Shown in pieces: positions 1 to 7,125 of a DNA stretch of 29,815 nucleotides (position 1 is its first letter; each line of letters opens with the position of its first letter). This DNA is from Pseudomonadota bacterium (GTDB lineage: Bacteria; Pseudomonadota; Alphaproteobacteria; Rhizobiales; Hyphomicrobiaceae): the NCBI GenBank assembly GCA_023387235.1, contig JAEWIJ010000287.1:1-29815 (forward strand), read 5' to 3'. The notes beneath the pieces were generated by a model, which ran no database searches, was not told where the DNA came from, and worked only from the letters and a program-made list of their open reading frames with translations. The position numbers and the translations under genes were made by a program.

Positions 1-36
1 GCCTACATGCGCCACGTGCGCAACGGCTTGCCATGA
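1..36 (+). CDS. possible 3' end of an unidentified CDS
   Basis: Frame 1 is open from the first base to a TGA at 34-36 and encodes the tail AYMRHVRNGLP. The fragment is only 11 residues, so no family can be named and it may be a chance open frame. It is listed because the codons read plausibly and the palindromic repeats that follow are typical of DNA just downstream of a gene. Confidence 0.3.
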   Translation, partial: AYMRHVRNGLP

Positions 37-71
37 AGTTTCCACCGCGTGAGCCGCGAGCACAACAGGTC

Positions 72-99
72 CCTTCTCCCCGTCCTGACGGGGAGAAGG
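72..99. repeat. GC-rich palindromic repeat, copy 1
   Basis: A perfect 13-bp inverted repeat, CCTTCTCCCCGTC (72-84) and its complement (87-99), is separated by only two bases. It resembles the dispersed intergenic palindromes common in alphaproteobacterial genomes. It could form a very stable hairpin and help end transcription from the left. There is no following T-run. Confidence 0.7.
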
Positions 100-158
100 T
101 TAGGATGATGGGCGGCTGTTTATGCGACGTTGGCGTATGCCACCGCCCCTCACCCTAG

Positions 159-186
159 CCCTCTCCCCGCAAGGACGGGGAGAGGG
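159..186. repeat. GC-rich palindromic repeat, copy 2
   Basis: CCCTCTCCCC (159-168) is repeated as its exact complement GGGGAGAGGG (177-186) around an 8-base loop. The core is the same as in the palindrome at 72-99 (CTCCCCG / CGGGGAG), so these are two related copies about 90 bp apart, lying past the 3' end of the minus-strand panB-like gene. Confidence 0.7.
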
Positions 187-255
187 GACATCGGCGCACT
201 TGCGGCAACGTCGGCGACAATCGAGAATGCAGAGGCATCAGCCCGCGAAAGCGAA

Positions 256-1146
256 TCAAATCTGCTTCCGCTTCTGCACCATCTTCGCGAACTTCTCGTA
301 TTCCTCCTCCTTCACCGTGTAGGAGTGATCGTCGTCGGGGAAGGTGCCTTCCTTGACCTCCTTCACGTACTGCCTGATGCCATTGACGGCGACCTCGGTG
401 AGATTGGCGAAGCGCTTCGTGAACTTCGGCTTGAAGTCAGTGAAGACGCCGAGCAGATCGTGACAGAGCAGGATCTGGCCGTCCGTGCCGACGCCGGCGC
501 CGATGCCGATGGTCGGGATCGTGAGCTGCTCGGAGATGAGCCGCGCGATCTTCGCAGGCACCGCCTCGAACTCGAGCATGAAGCAGCCGGCGTCCTCGAT
601 CGCGAGCGCGTCCTCGAGGATTTTCATGGCGGCATCGGCCGTGCGGCCCTGGATCTTGAAACCGCCGAAGGTCGCGATGGTGTGCGGCGTGAGGCCGATG
701 TGCGACGCCGTCGGAATGCCGGCATCGACGAGCGCCTTGAGGATATGCGCCTGCGACTTGCCACCCTGCGGCTTCACCGCGTCGGTCAGCGCGTCCTGCA
801 TGAAGCGCGTCGCGTTCATGAGCGCGCGGTCGACCGTGTTGTAGCTCTGGTAGGGCATGCAGCCGAGCACGAACGTGTTCGGCGCGCCACGCCTGATGGC
901 CTGCGCGTGCATGGTCATCATGTCCATGGTCGCGGGGATCGTGTTCTTGTGCCCGTGTGCGATCATCGCGAGGCTGTCGCCGACCACCGCGACGTCGACG
1001 CCGGCCATCTCCGCCCATTGCGCGGCCGTGTAGTCCGGCACCGACATGTAGACCATCTTCTCGCCGGTCTTCTTGCTGTCGCGTATTTCGGTGATCGTGC
1101 GCTTTTCGCGCTTCTTTGCCGCCTCGCCTGCCGGTGCGTTGGCCAT
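256..1146 (-). CDS. panB: PanB-like ketopantoate hydroxymethyltransferase homologue
   Basis: A 296-aa protein of the PanB family. PanB transfers a hydroxymethyl group from methylenetetrahydrofolate to 2-oxoisovalerate in cytoplasmic pantothenate/CoA synthesis. Visible family motifs are VVGDSLAM (D57, the E. coli Asp45 metal ligand), RRGAPN, K125, SHIGLTP (H149), FGGFKIQGR, FEAVP (E194, matching Glu181) and IGIGAG. The start is supported by GAGGGAG seven bases upstream. By my recalled alignment to E. coli PanB, the second metal ligand Asp84 is replaced by C96 (LGCMPY where E. coli has LADLPF), and Glu114 by Q127 (KPQGG for KIEGG). The N-terminus is about 12 residues longer. The protein may therefore be a diverged paralogue with another substrate; panC is not adjacent. 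The fold assignment is firm, the exact reaction less so. Confidence 0.8.
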   Translation of the reverse strand: MANAPAGEAAKKREKRTITEIRDSKKTGEKMVYMSVPDYTAAQWAEMAGVDVAVVGDSLAMIAHGHKNTIPATMDMMTMHAQAIRRGAPNTFVLGCMPYQSYNTVDRALMNATRFMQDALTDAVKPQGGKSQAHILKALVDAGIPTASHIGLTPHTIATFGGFKIQGRTADAAMKILEDALAIEDAGCFMLEFEAVPAKIARLISEQLTIPTIGIGAGVGTDGQILLCHDLLGVFTDFKPKFTKRFANLTEVAVNGIRQYVKEVKEGTFPDDDHSYTVKEEEYEKFAKMVQKRKQI

Positions 1147-1174
1147 GGTTGCGCTCCCTCGATACTGATATATC

Positions 1175-1186
1175 TACCGTATGGTA
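1175..1186. promoter_or_regulatory. short dyad, possible operator
   Basis: TACC-GTAT-GGTA is a 12-bp inverted repeat in the divergent gap between the panB-like gene and the small membrane protein, inside an AT-richer patch (1161-1187). Short dyads with TACC/GGTA arms are common for TetR-type repressors. No regulator is adjacent, so this is only a candidate. Confidence 0.25.
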
Positions 1187-1245
1187 AGGAGCGGCGAAGC
1201 CGCGGGCAAGCGTGTCTCGGCTCGCTCGCCGTCTGGAGAGGTACA

Positions 1246-1614
1246 ATGGGGTTGTTGAACTGGGGCGTGCTCGCCGTCTTCGCGCTTCTTTTGATGAGTG
1301 CGGCACTTTACGGGCTGACCGTGAGCGGCCACTTCCCGAGCGAGCATCGGGCGGAGACACTCAAGTCGGCCGGCGGGGCGACCATTCTATGGGGCACCAT
1401 GGCCCTTGCGCTGGCAACGGCGGTCTTCGGGCTGTGGCTCGCCTGGGTGGCGCTGCCTTGGACCTGGGCGGTGATCGTCGGCGGCGGCGTGCTGCTCATG
1501 GCGCCGCTGGTGCTCCAGCACTTCCCGGACAGCTTCGTCGATGGCCGATCAGGGCTCGTGGTGTTCGCCGGGACAGGCGCTGCGCTCGCCCTTGTGGTGG
1601 CATTCCTCGGCTAG
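1246..1614 (+). CDS. small hydrophobic membrane protein, unknown function
   Basis: A 122-aa protein starting at ATG 1246, preceded by GAGAGG. It is strongly hydrophobic, with about four predicted membrane segments: near residues 5-25, 45-65, 68-88 and 103-121. A short polar stretch (SGHFPSEHRAETLKSAGG) follows the first segment. I do not recognise the family and see no catalytic motif. It lies 78 bp before phoR on the same strand, so it could be the first gene of that transcript, but nothing in the sequence ties it to phosphate control. The same frame is open far upstream, antisense to the panB-like gene; the ribosome-binding site and the onset of hydrophobic sequence argue for the 1246 start. 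Confidence 0.65.
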   Translation: MGLLNWGVLAVFALLLMSAALYGLTVSGHFPSEHRAETLKSAGGATILWGTMALALATAVFGLWLAWVALPWTWAVIVGGGVLLMAPLVLQHFPDSFVDGRSGLVVFAGTGAALALVVAFLG

Positions 1615-1692
1615 GGCTCGAGGGCTGTCGGAGTCGTCGGCGAAGGTTTAAAAGGCCACCCATGAGATTGCACCGGACATAAGGAGCAGAGC

Positions 1693-3027
1693 GTGCGCCT
1701 GCTCGGTGGCGACGAATGGCAATCCTTGAGCGATATGGCGCGGCGCGGGCTCGACACGGCAGCCCGGCGCATCCGTCAGCGCGCGCCGCTGCTACTCGCG
1801 GTCGTCATCGGTGGCGGCGCAGTCGGGCTGATCGGCGGGCTCTCGCTGTGGCTCATCACGCTCGGCGCGGGGCTGGCGTTCCTGCTCGCGGTTCTCGTTG
1901 CGCTCGAAAGCGATGACGACACCCAGCAAGGCCGCGCGCTCGCGCAGCGCGCCGCGATGGCCGAGAACGCCGGTCGCTGGCGTGCGGCGCTCGATGCTGT
2001 GCCGGATCCGGTCATCGCGCTCGATCAAGCCGGCACGATCGTTCACATCAACCCGGCAGCACGCGAGATCTACGTGCTCCTGCGGCCCGGCGGGCAGCCG
2101 TCGCTTCTCAGCCGCGACCCCGTTTTCCTGCAGGCGATCGACGAGGTGCTGGATGATGGCCGCCAGCGCTCGGTCGAGATCCAGGAGCGCGTGCCGATCG
2201 ACCGGCGCGTGCGCGTCACGCTCACGGCCATGGCCGGCGGGGCTCTCGAGCCTGACGCGCCGCACGTCGTGATCGCGCTTCGCGATCTCACCGAGCAGGA
2301 TCGCCTCGGGCGTATGCGCGCCGACTTCGTCGCCAACGCGAGCCATGAGCTGCGCACGCCGCTTGCCTCGCTCGTGGGCTTCATCGAGACGCTGCAAGGT
2401 CGCGCCAGCGACGATCCGGCGGCGCGCGCGCGCTTCCTCGGCATCATGGGGCAGCAGGCGGCGCGCATGTCTCGGCTCGTAGACGATCTTCTTTCCTTGA
2501 GCCGCGTCGAGATGCGCGAGCACGTGCCGCCGCGCACCGCGATCGACCTCAATGAGACCATCGCGGCAGCCGTGCAGGCGCTCGAGCCGGTGGCGCAGGC
2601 TTCGGGTGCGACGCTCAAGTTCACGCCGTGCGACGGTCCGACGGTCGTGCTCGGCGAGACCGACGAGATCGTGCAGGTCGTTCAGAACCTCGTGCAGAAC
2701 GGGCTCAAGTATGGGGCGCCGGGGCGCCCGGTCAGCGTGAGCATCCGCCGCGAGGCACGGGGACCGACGAGCCGCATAGCCGTTGCCGTGCGTGACGAGG
2801 GCCCCGGCATTCCACCCGAGCACCTGCCGCGTCTCACCGAGCGCTTCTACCGCGTGAATGCGAAGTCGAGCCGCGAGAAGGGCGGTACGGGCCTCGGCCT
2901 TGCGATCGTGAAGCACATCATCAATCGCCACCGCGGCGAACTCAGGATCGAATCGGAGACCGGGAAGGGCTCGACGTTCACCTTCCTCATCGATGAGCAG
3001 GCCCGCCGCCCGAGCGCGGCGCACTAG
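1693..3027 (+). CDS. phoR: phosphate regulon sensor histidine kinase PhoR
   Basis: A 444-aa inner-membrane histidine kinase starting at GTG 1693, with AAGGAG eight bases before it. Order of parts: short cytoplasmic lead, two close membrane helices (about 31-50 and 52-71), a PAS domain (about 95-200, with PDPVIALDQAG), a HisKA dimerisation helix with the phospho-acceptor H218 in ASHELRTPL, and a HATPase domain with N-box (QNLVQNGLKYG), G1 (DEGPGIP) and G2 (GGTGLGLAIVKH). The absence of a large periplasmic domain fits PhoR, which senses phosphate through the Pst transporter and PhoU. It would phosphorylate PhoB, encoded downstream. The usual alphaproteobacterial order phoR-pstSCAB-phoU-phoB is shortened here: phoU follows directly after 132 bp. 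Confidence 0.93.
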   Translation: MRLLGGDEWQSLSDMARRGLDTAARRIRQRAPLLLAVVIGGGAVGLIGGLSLWLITLGAGLAFLLAVLVALESDDDTQQGRALAQRAAMAENAGRWRAALDAVPDPVIALDQAGTIVHINPAAREIYVLLRPGGQPSLLSRDPVFLQAIDEVLDDGRQRSVEIQERVPIDRRVRVTLTAMAGGALEPDAPHVVIALRDLTEQDRLGRMRADFVANASHELRTPLASLVGFIETLQGRASDDPAARARFLGIMGQQAARMSRLVDDLLSLSRVEMREHVPPRTAIDLNETIAAAVQALEPVAQASGATLKFTPCDGPTVVLGETDEIVQVVQNLVQNGLKYGAPGRPVSVSIRREARGPTSRIAVAVRDEGPGIPPEHLPRLTERFYRVNAKSSREKGGTGLGLAIVKHIINRHRGELRIESETGKGSTFTFLIDEQARRPSAAH

Positions 3028-3056
3028 ATAAAACGCAATAATTATAGCAGCTTATA

Positions 3057-3090
3057 TTGTCACAAAGTTGTAGGCTGGCGGCGCTAGATT
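3057..3090 (+). promoter_or_regulatory. candidate Pho box and -10 upstream of phoU
   Basis: TTGTCAC-AAAG-TTGTAGG (3057-3074) matches the two-half-site Pho box (CTGTCAT repeats at 11-bp spacing) at 11 of 18 positions, including TGTCA in the first half and TGT in the second. A -10-like TAGATT (3085-3090) starts exactly 10 bp after the box, the spacing known for PhoB-activated promoters. The preceding bases (3026-3060) are notably AT-rich for this genome. The second half-site is weak. Confidence 0.4.
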
Positions 3091-3159
3091 GCGGCGCAAA
3101 TCAGAGGTGGCCGGCCCTTGTGGGCCCACGGAGCCGCCTCGGACATTCGGAGCACCAGG

Positions 3160-3876
3160 ATGCGCGAGCACACGGTCAAGGCCTTCGAGCAGGAGCTGCT
3201 GCTGCTGGACAAGCGCGTCACGCAGATGGGCGGTCTCGCCGAGCAGCAGCTCGGCCGCGCGTTCGAAGCGCTCGAGCGGCGTGATCCGAAGCTCGCCGCC
3301 GAGATCGTCGCCGGCGATACGCTCATCGACCAGCTCGAGCGGGAGCTGCAGGATCAGTCGATCGTCATGATCGCCAAGCGCCAGCCGCTCGCCGACGATC
3401 TGCGCCACATCATGACCGTGCTGAAGATCGCCGGCGATCTCGAGCGGATCGGCGATCTCGCGAAGAACATTGCGAAGCGAGCGCTGGCGATCTCCGGCGA
3501 GAACCATCCCAAGCCCCTGATGACCGGGCTCAAGAACATGACCGAGCTCGCGCTTCGCCAGCTCAAGGACGTGCTCGATGCCTACAGCGAGCGCCAGGCC
3601 GACAAGGCGCTCGCCGTATGGCGCGCCGACGAGCAGATCGACGCGATGTACAACTCGCTCTTCCGCGAGCTGCTCACCTACATGATGGAAGACCCGCGCA
3701 ATATCGGGCTCTGCACGCATCTGTTGTTCGGCGCCAAGAACATCGAGCGCATCGGCGACCACACGACGAACATCGCCGAGAACGTCCATTTCCTCGTCCA
3801 CGGGCAGCCCGTCACCGACGCGCGCCCGAAGAGCGACGAGACAAGTTCGACGCTGATCACGGCCGAGGAACCGTGA
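3160..3876 (+). CDS. phoU: phosphate signalling regulator PhoU
   Basis: A 238-aa cytoplasmic all-helical protein made of two tandem PhoU repeats (about 1-115 and 116-225). It begins with the family-typical MREHTVKAFEQELLLLDKRV, and each repeat carries the metal-binding signature (LERIGDLAKNIAKRA and IERIGDHTTNIAENV). PhoU inhibits the PhoR/PhoB response and Pst uptake when phosphate is plentiful. ATG 3160 was chosen because it matches the family start; the 14 in-frame codons upstream look unrelated. No pst genes lie beside it, although PhoU normally works through PstB. A 10-bp perfect inverted repeat overlaps its stop codon. Confidence 0.93.
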   Translation: MREHTVKAFEQELLLLDKRVTQMGGLAEQQLGRAFEALERRDPKLAAEIVAGDTLIDQLERELQDQSIVMIAKRQPLADDLRHIMTVLKIAGDLERIGDLAKNIAKRALAISGENHPKPLMTGLKNMTELALRQLKDVLDAYSERQADKALAVWRADEQIDAMYNSLFRELLTYMMEDPRNIGLCTHLLFGAKNIERIGDHTTNIAENVHFLVHGQPVTDARPKSDETSSTLITAEEP

Positions 3877-3880
3877 TCAG
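3853..3880. promoter_or_regulatory. perfect inverted repeat over the phoU stop codon
   Basis: CTGATCACGG (3853-3862) and CCGTGATCAG (3871-3880) are exact complements around an 8-base loop, and the phoU TGA (3874-3876) lies inside the second arm. There is no T-run, so it is not a classic terminator. It could attenuate transcription into phoB, stabilise the mRNA end or bind a protein. Confidence 0.45.
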
Positions 3881-4054
3881 CAACAGGAAAAGCGTGGTGC
3901 GAGCCGAAGGTCTCGCCATTGAGGCCGAAGGCGGAGGTCCCACGCTGTGAGTTCGGAGAGTGATGACGTGCGCGTTGCGATGTTGAGGACGGCACGGGGG
4001 CAGGCGATCCGCAGCGACGGGGCGCCCGGTGACTCCAAGGAGGGTCGGGCTCGC

Positions 4055-4741
4055 ATGAGCATCAGGATCCTGGTGGTCGAGGACGATTCGGCGATCGTTG
4101 AGCTCATCACCTACAATCTCGAAGGCGAGGGCTTCGAGGTGATCGTCGCGGAGACTGGCGAGGAAGCGCAGCTCCTCATCAACGAGGAGAACTTCGACCT
4201 CGTCCTGTTGGACTGGATGCTGCCGGGCGTCTCGGGCATCGAGCTCTGCCGGCGGCTCCGCCAGCGCCAGGAGACGACGGCCGTTCCGATCATCATGCTC
4301 ACGGCGCGCGGCGAGGAGGGGGACCGTGTGCGCGGTCTCGCCACCGGCGCCGACGACTACATCGTCAAGCCGTTCTCGGTTGCCGAGCTCATTGCGCGCG
4401 TGAAGGCCATGCTGCGGCGCGCGGCGCCGGAGCGCGTCTCGGACGTGATCACGGTCGGCGATGTTTCGCTCGATCGTCTCGCGCATCGCGTACGCCGCGC
4501 CCAGCGCGAGGTGCGTCTCGGGCCTACCGAATACCGCCTGCTGGAGTTCATGATGGAACGGGCAGGCCGCGTCTTGAGCCGCGAGCAGATCCTCGACGGC
4601 GTATGGGGTCGCCAGGCCGAGCTCGACGAACGCACGGTCGACGTGCACATCGGGCGCCTGCGCAAGGCGCTCATTCGCGGCAAGGAGGCGGAGGTCATCC
4701 GCACCGTCCGCGGCGCCGGCTACGTGATCGAGCCGGTTTGA
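4055..4741 (+). CDS. phoB: phosphate regulon response regulator PhoB
   Basis: A 228-aa OmpR-family response regulator. The receiver domain (about 1-120) has the acidic pair E9/D10/D11, phospho-acceptor D53 (LLDWMLPG), T83 and K105 (DDYIVKPFS), the same numbering as E. coli PhoB. The C-terminal winged helix (about 130-228) has LGPTEYRLLEFM, RVLSREQILDGVWG, ERTVDVHIGRLRKAL and IRTVRGAGYVIE. When phosphorylated by PhoR it binds Pho boxes. ATG 4055 is preceded by AAGGAGGG and gives the family length. The frame is open 36 codons further upstream, but that segment has no receiver-domain homology. The 178-bp gap after phoU could hold a leader or a second promoter. Confidence 0.94.
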   Translation: MSIRILVVEDDSAIVELITYNLEGEGFEVIVAETGEEAQLLINEENFDLVLLDWMLPGVSGIELCRRLRQRQETTAVPIIMLTARGEEGDRVRGLATGADDYIVKPFSVAELIARVKAMLRRAAPERVSDVITVGDVSLDRLAHRVRRAQREVRLGPTEYRLLEFMMERAGRVLSREQILDGVWGRQAELDERTVDVHIGRLRKALIRGKEAEVIRTVRGAGYVIEPV

Positions 4742-4845
4742 TCCGGCGTCCGCTCGCCGCGCTTCTCTCCGGTCCTCTCCGATGCTAGAGCCTCGCAGGT
4801 GTCGCCGCAGGGGCGGCTCGGCATAATCGGCGACCGGCTCTCAGC

Positions 4846-6021
4846 ATGACCATCGACTTCAAGGATCCCGTGGCGCTGGCACAGGCGCTCATCCGCTGCC
4901 CGTCCGTGACGCCGGACGAGGGGGGTGCCCTGACGCTGCTCGAAGCTGCGCTGAAGCCGGCGGGCTTCGACTGCACGCGGCTGATGATGACGACGCCGGG
5001 TACGCCCGATGTCGACAATCTCTATGCGCGCCTCGGGCGCAAGCAGCCGAACCTCTGCTTCGCCGGGCATACGGACGTGGTGCCGGTCGGCGACGCCGCG
5101 AAGTGGACGCATCCGCCCTTCGGTGCCGAGATCCACGACGGTCTTCTCTACGGCCGCGGCGCCGTCGACATGAAGGCCGCCATCGCCGCTTTCGTCGCGG
5201 CAACGCTACGGCTCGTCGAGCGCCATGGCGGCGAGCTGCCGGGCGCTATCAGCTTCCTGATTACGGGCGACGAGGAGGGGCCGTCCATCAACGGCACCAT
5301 GAAGGTGCTCGACTGGATGCGCGCGCGCGGCGAGGTCATGGACGCGTGCATCGTCGGCGAGCCGTCGAACCCGAATTCGCTCGGCGAAGAGATTAAGATC
5401 GGGCGGCGCGGCTCGCTCAATGCCGAGCTGGTTGTCGCGGGCAAGCAGGGCCACGCGGCCTATCCCGCGCTTGCCGAGAACCCCGTGCCGAAGCTCGCGC
5501 GGCTCATCGACCGCCTTTCCTCGACACCGCTCGATCAGGGCAATGCCGACTTCGAGCCATCGAGCCTGCAGGTGACCGTGCTGCACGTGCCGAACACGGC
5601 GACGAACGTCATCCCGAACGAGGCGCGCGCGAAGTTCAACATCCGCTACAACAATCTCTGGACGCGGCCGAAGGCCGAGGCCTGGGTGCGCGAGCAGTGC
5701 GCGGCAGCCGCCGCTGAGGTTTCCGCGCGCTGGGAGGTGAGCTTCTCGGGCACCGGCGACGTCTTCCTGACGAAGCCCGGGCCGCTCGTCGAGACGCTCC
5801 GCGGCGCCGTCGCCGAGGCCACGGGGCGGACGCCCGCGCTCACGACCAACGGCGGCACCTCCGACGCCCGCTTCATCCAGGCCTACTGCCCGGTCGTCGA
5901 GTTCGGGCTGACGAATGCCCTTGCCCATCATGTGGACGAGCGCGTCGCGGTAGCGGACCTGCAGGCGCTCGCCATGATCTACGAGCGGTTCATCGAGCGC
6001 TATTTTGCCGTCGGGGTGTGA
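4846..6021 (+). CDS. dapE: succinyl-diaminopimelate desuccinylase DapE
   Basis: A 391-aa cytoplasmic M20-family metallohydrolase, full length for DapE. It cleaves N-succinyl-L,L-diaminopimelate to succinate and L,L-diaminopimelate in the succinylase branch of lysine and peptidoglycan synthesis. Di-zinc residues visible are H75 and D77 (FAGHTDVVP), bridging D108 (GRGAVDMK), catalytic base E143 with E144 (TGDEEGPS), E172 (VGEPS), and a C-terminal histidine in NALAHHVDE. H203 in KQGHAAYP marks the lid/dimerisation domain, and TNGGTSDARF is the DapE-type motif near the C-terminus. It follows phoB by 104 bp on the same strand but has no evident functional link to phosphate control. Confidence 0.95.
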   Translation: MTIDFKDPVALAQALIRCPSVTPDEGGALTLLEAALKPAGFDCTRLMMTTPGTPDVDNLYARLGRKQPNLCFAGHTDVVPVGDAAKWTHPPFGAEIHDGLLYGRGAVDMKAAIAAFVAATLRLVERHGGELPGAISFLITGDEEGPSINGTMKVLDWMRARGEVMDACIVGEPSNPNSLGEEIKIGRRGSLNAELVVAGKQGHAAYPALAENPVPKLARLIDRLSSTPLDQGNADFEPSSLQVTVLHVPNTATNVIPNEARAKFNIRYNNLWTRPKAEAWVREQCAAAAAEVSARWEVSFSGTGDVFLTKPGPLVETLRGAVAEATGRTPALTTNGGTSDARFIQAYCPVVEFGLTNALAHHVDERVAVADLQALAMIYERFIERYFAVGV

Positions 6022-6226
6022 CGGCGGTGCACGCTCCTGCCATGATCCTGCCGCGAGCCAGTCGTCTCAATCCCGATTGACGGCGCAGATTCATCGGACT
6101 TAGCTCAATCCTCACGACGATTTGCAGGTGCACGAGCCGGATTCGTGCAACGGATGAGCGGTACACATCGTTACTCAAGTTGGGGCGGGCGGCAAATGCC
6201 GGCAGTGAACCCTGGAGGCCGGACGA

Positions 6227-7114
6227 ATGCTTAAGGCCCTGACGAGGCGCCTGCTGCGCTGGGTGCCGCTTGCGGCCATAGCGACTTTCCTTGCCGGCGG
6301 ATCGGCGGGCGGTGCCACTGCGACCGAAGGTGAGGTGCTTCTGGCGCCGCATCGCGCGGTCTATGACATCACGCTCCAGCGCGCGCAGGGCGGATCCGGC
6401 ATCGCCGACATGTCCGGCCGGATGGTCTACGAGATTACTGGCAATTCGTGCGTCGGCTACTCGCAGAGCATGCGCTTCGTCACCAATGTGGTGAACCAGG
6501 AAGGTGTCACCAGCCTCACGGATCTGCGCACGACGAGCTGGGAAGATGCCGCCTCGCGGGCCTTCAAGTTCAACTCGACCCAGTACAAGGACCGCAAGCT
6601 CACCGAGACGACGGTCGGCGACGCCTCGCGCACGAGCGGCACGGAGCGGCTCAAGGTGGCGCTCACGCGGCCGACGCGCAAGCAACTCGATCTCGCACCG
6701 CAAGCCATGTTTCCCATCCAGCACTCGCGCGAGCTGGTCGTGAGAGCGCGGCGCGGCGAGCGGCTCTTCACGGCCGATCTCTATGACGGCTCGGAGAAGG
6801 GCGACAAGGTCTACACGACCGTGTCCTTCCTGGGCGACCGGCGCGCGCCTGGCAATGTCGAGGGGCTGGAGGATGTGCAGTCCGCGGCGCCGCTGCTGAA
6901 GGTGCCATCCTGGCCGATCTCGATCAGCTACTACGAGCCCGAGACCAGCCGTCAGGATGCCGTGCCGACGTACGAGCTGTCGTTCCTCTACTATGCCAAC
7001 GGTGTTTCTCGCCGTCTCCTGATCGACTACGGATCGTTCGCCGTGCGCGGCGTATTGAAGGAAATCTTCTTCCTCGATCCGGGCAAGTGCGACCCGGCCG
7101 CCAAGCCGCGTTAA
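6227..7114 (+). CDS. eipB: EipB-type periplasmic cell envelope integrity protein (DUF1849)
   Basis: A 295-aa secreted protein with an N-terminal signal peptide (basic MLKALTRRLLRW, hydrophobic 13-30). The mature part begins LLAPHRAVYDITL and continues with GSGIADMSGRMVYEITGNSC, matching the EipB/DUF1849 family. Brucella EipB folds as a beta-spiral in the periplasm, is important for envelope integrity and is linked to the TPR protein TtpA. The protein has only two cysteines, C75 and C288, at almost the spacing of the conserved EipB disulfide, which supports an oxidised periplasmic protein. The start is preceded by CTGGAGG. It sits alone, convergent with the next gene 11 bp away; a ttpA-like gene is not in view. 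Confidence 0.85.
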   Translation: MLKALTRRLLRWVPLAAIATFLAGGSAGGATATEGEVLLAPHRAVYDITLQRAQGGSGIADMSGRMVYEITGNSCVGYSQSMRFVTNVVNQEGVTSLTDLRTTSWEDAASRAFKFNSTQYKDRKLTETTVGDASRTSGTERLKVALTRPTRKQLDLAPQAMFPIQHSRELVVRARRGERLFTADLYDGSEKGDKVYTTVSFLGDRRAPGNVEGLEDVQSAAPLLKVPSWPISISYYEPETSRQDAVPTYELSFLYYANGVSRRLLIDYGSFAVRGVLKEIFFLDPGKCDPAAKPR

Positions 7115-7125
7115 GAGCTGGGCAC

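Noticed and set aside
130..1245. Long N-terminal extension of the small membrane protein, antisense to the panB-like gene
   Set aside because: The hydrophobic protein and a good ribosome-binding site begin at 1246; the upstream part is shadow sequence of a gene with clear family motifs.
3947..4054. An upstream start giving PhoB 36 extra residues
   Set aside because: The receiver domain begins exactly at ATG 4055, which has AAGGAGGG upstream and gives D53/K105 numbering identical to E. coli PhoB.
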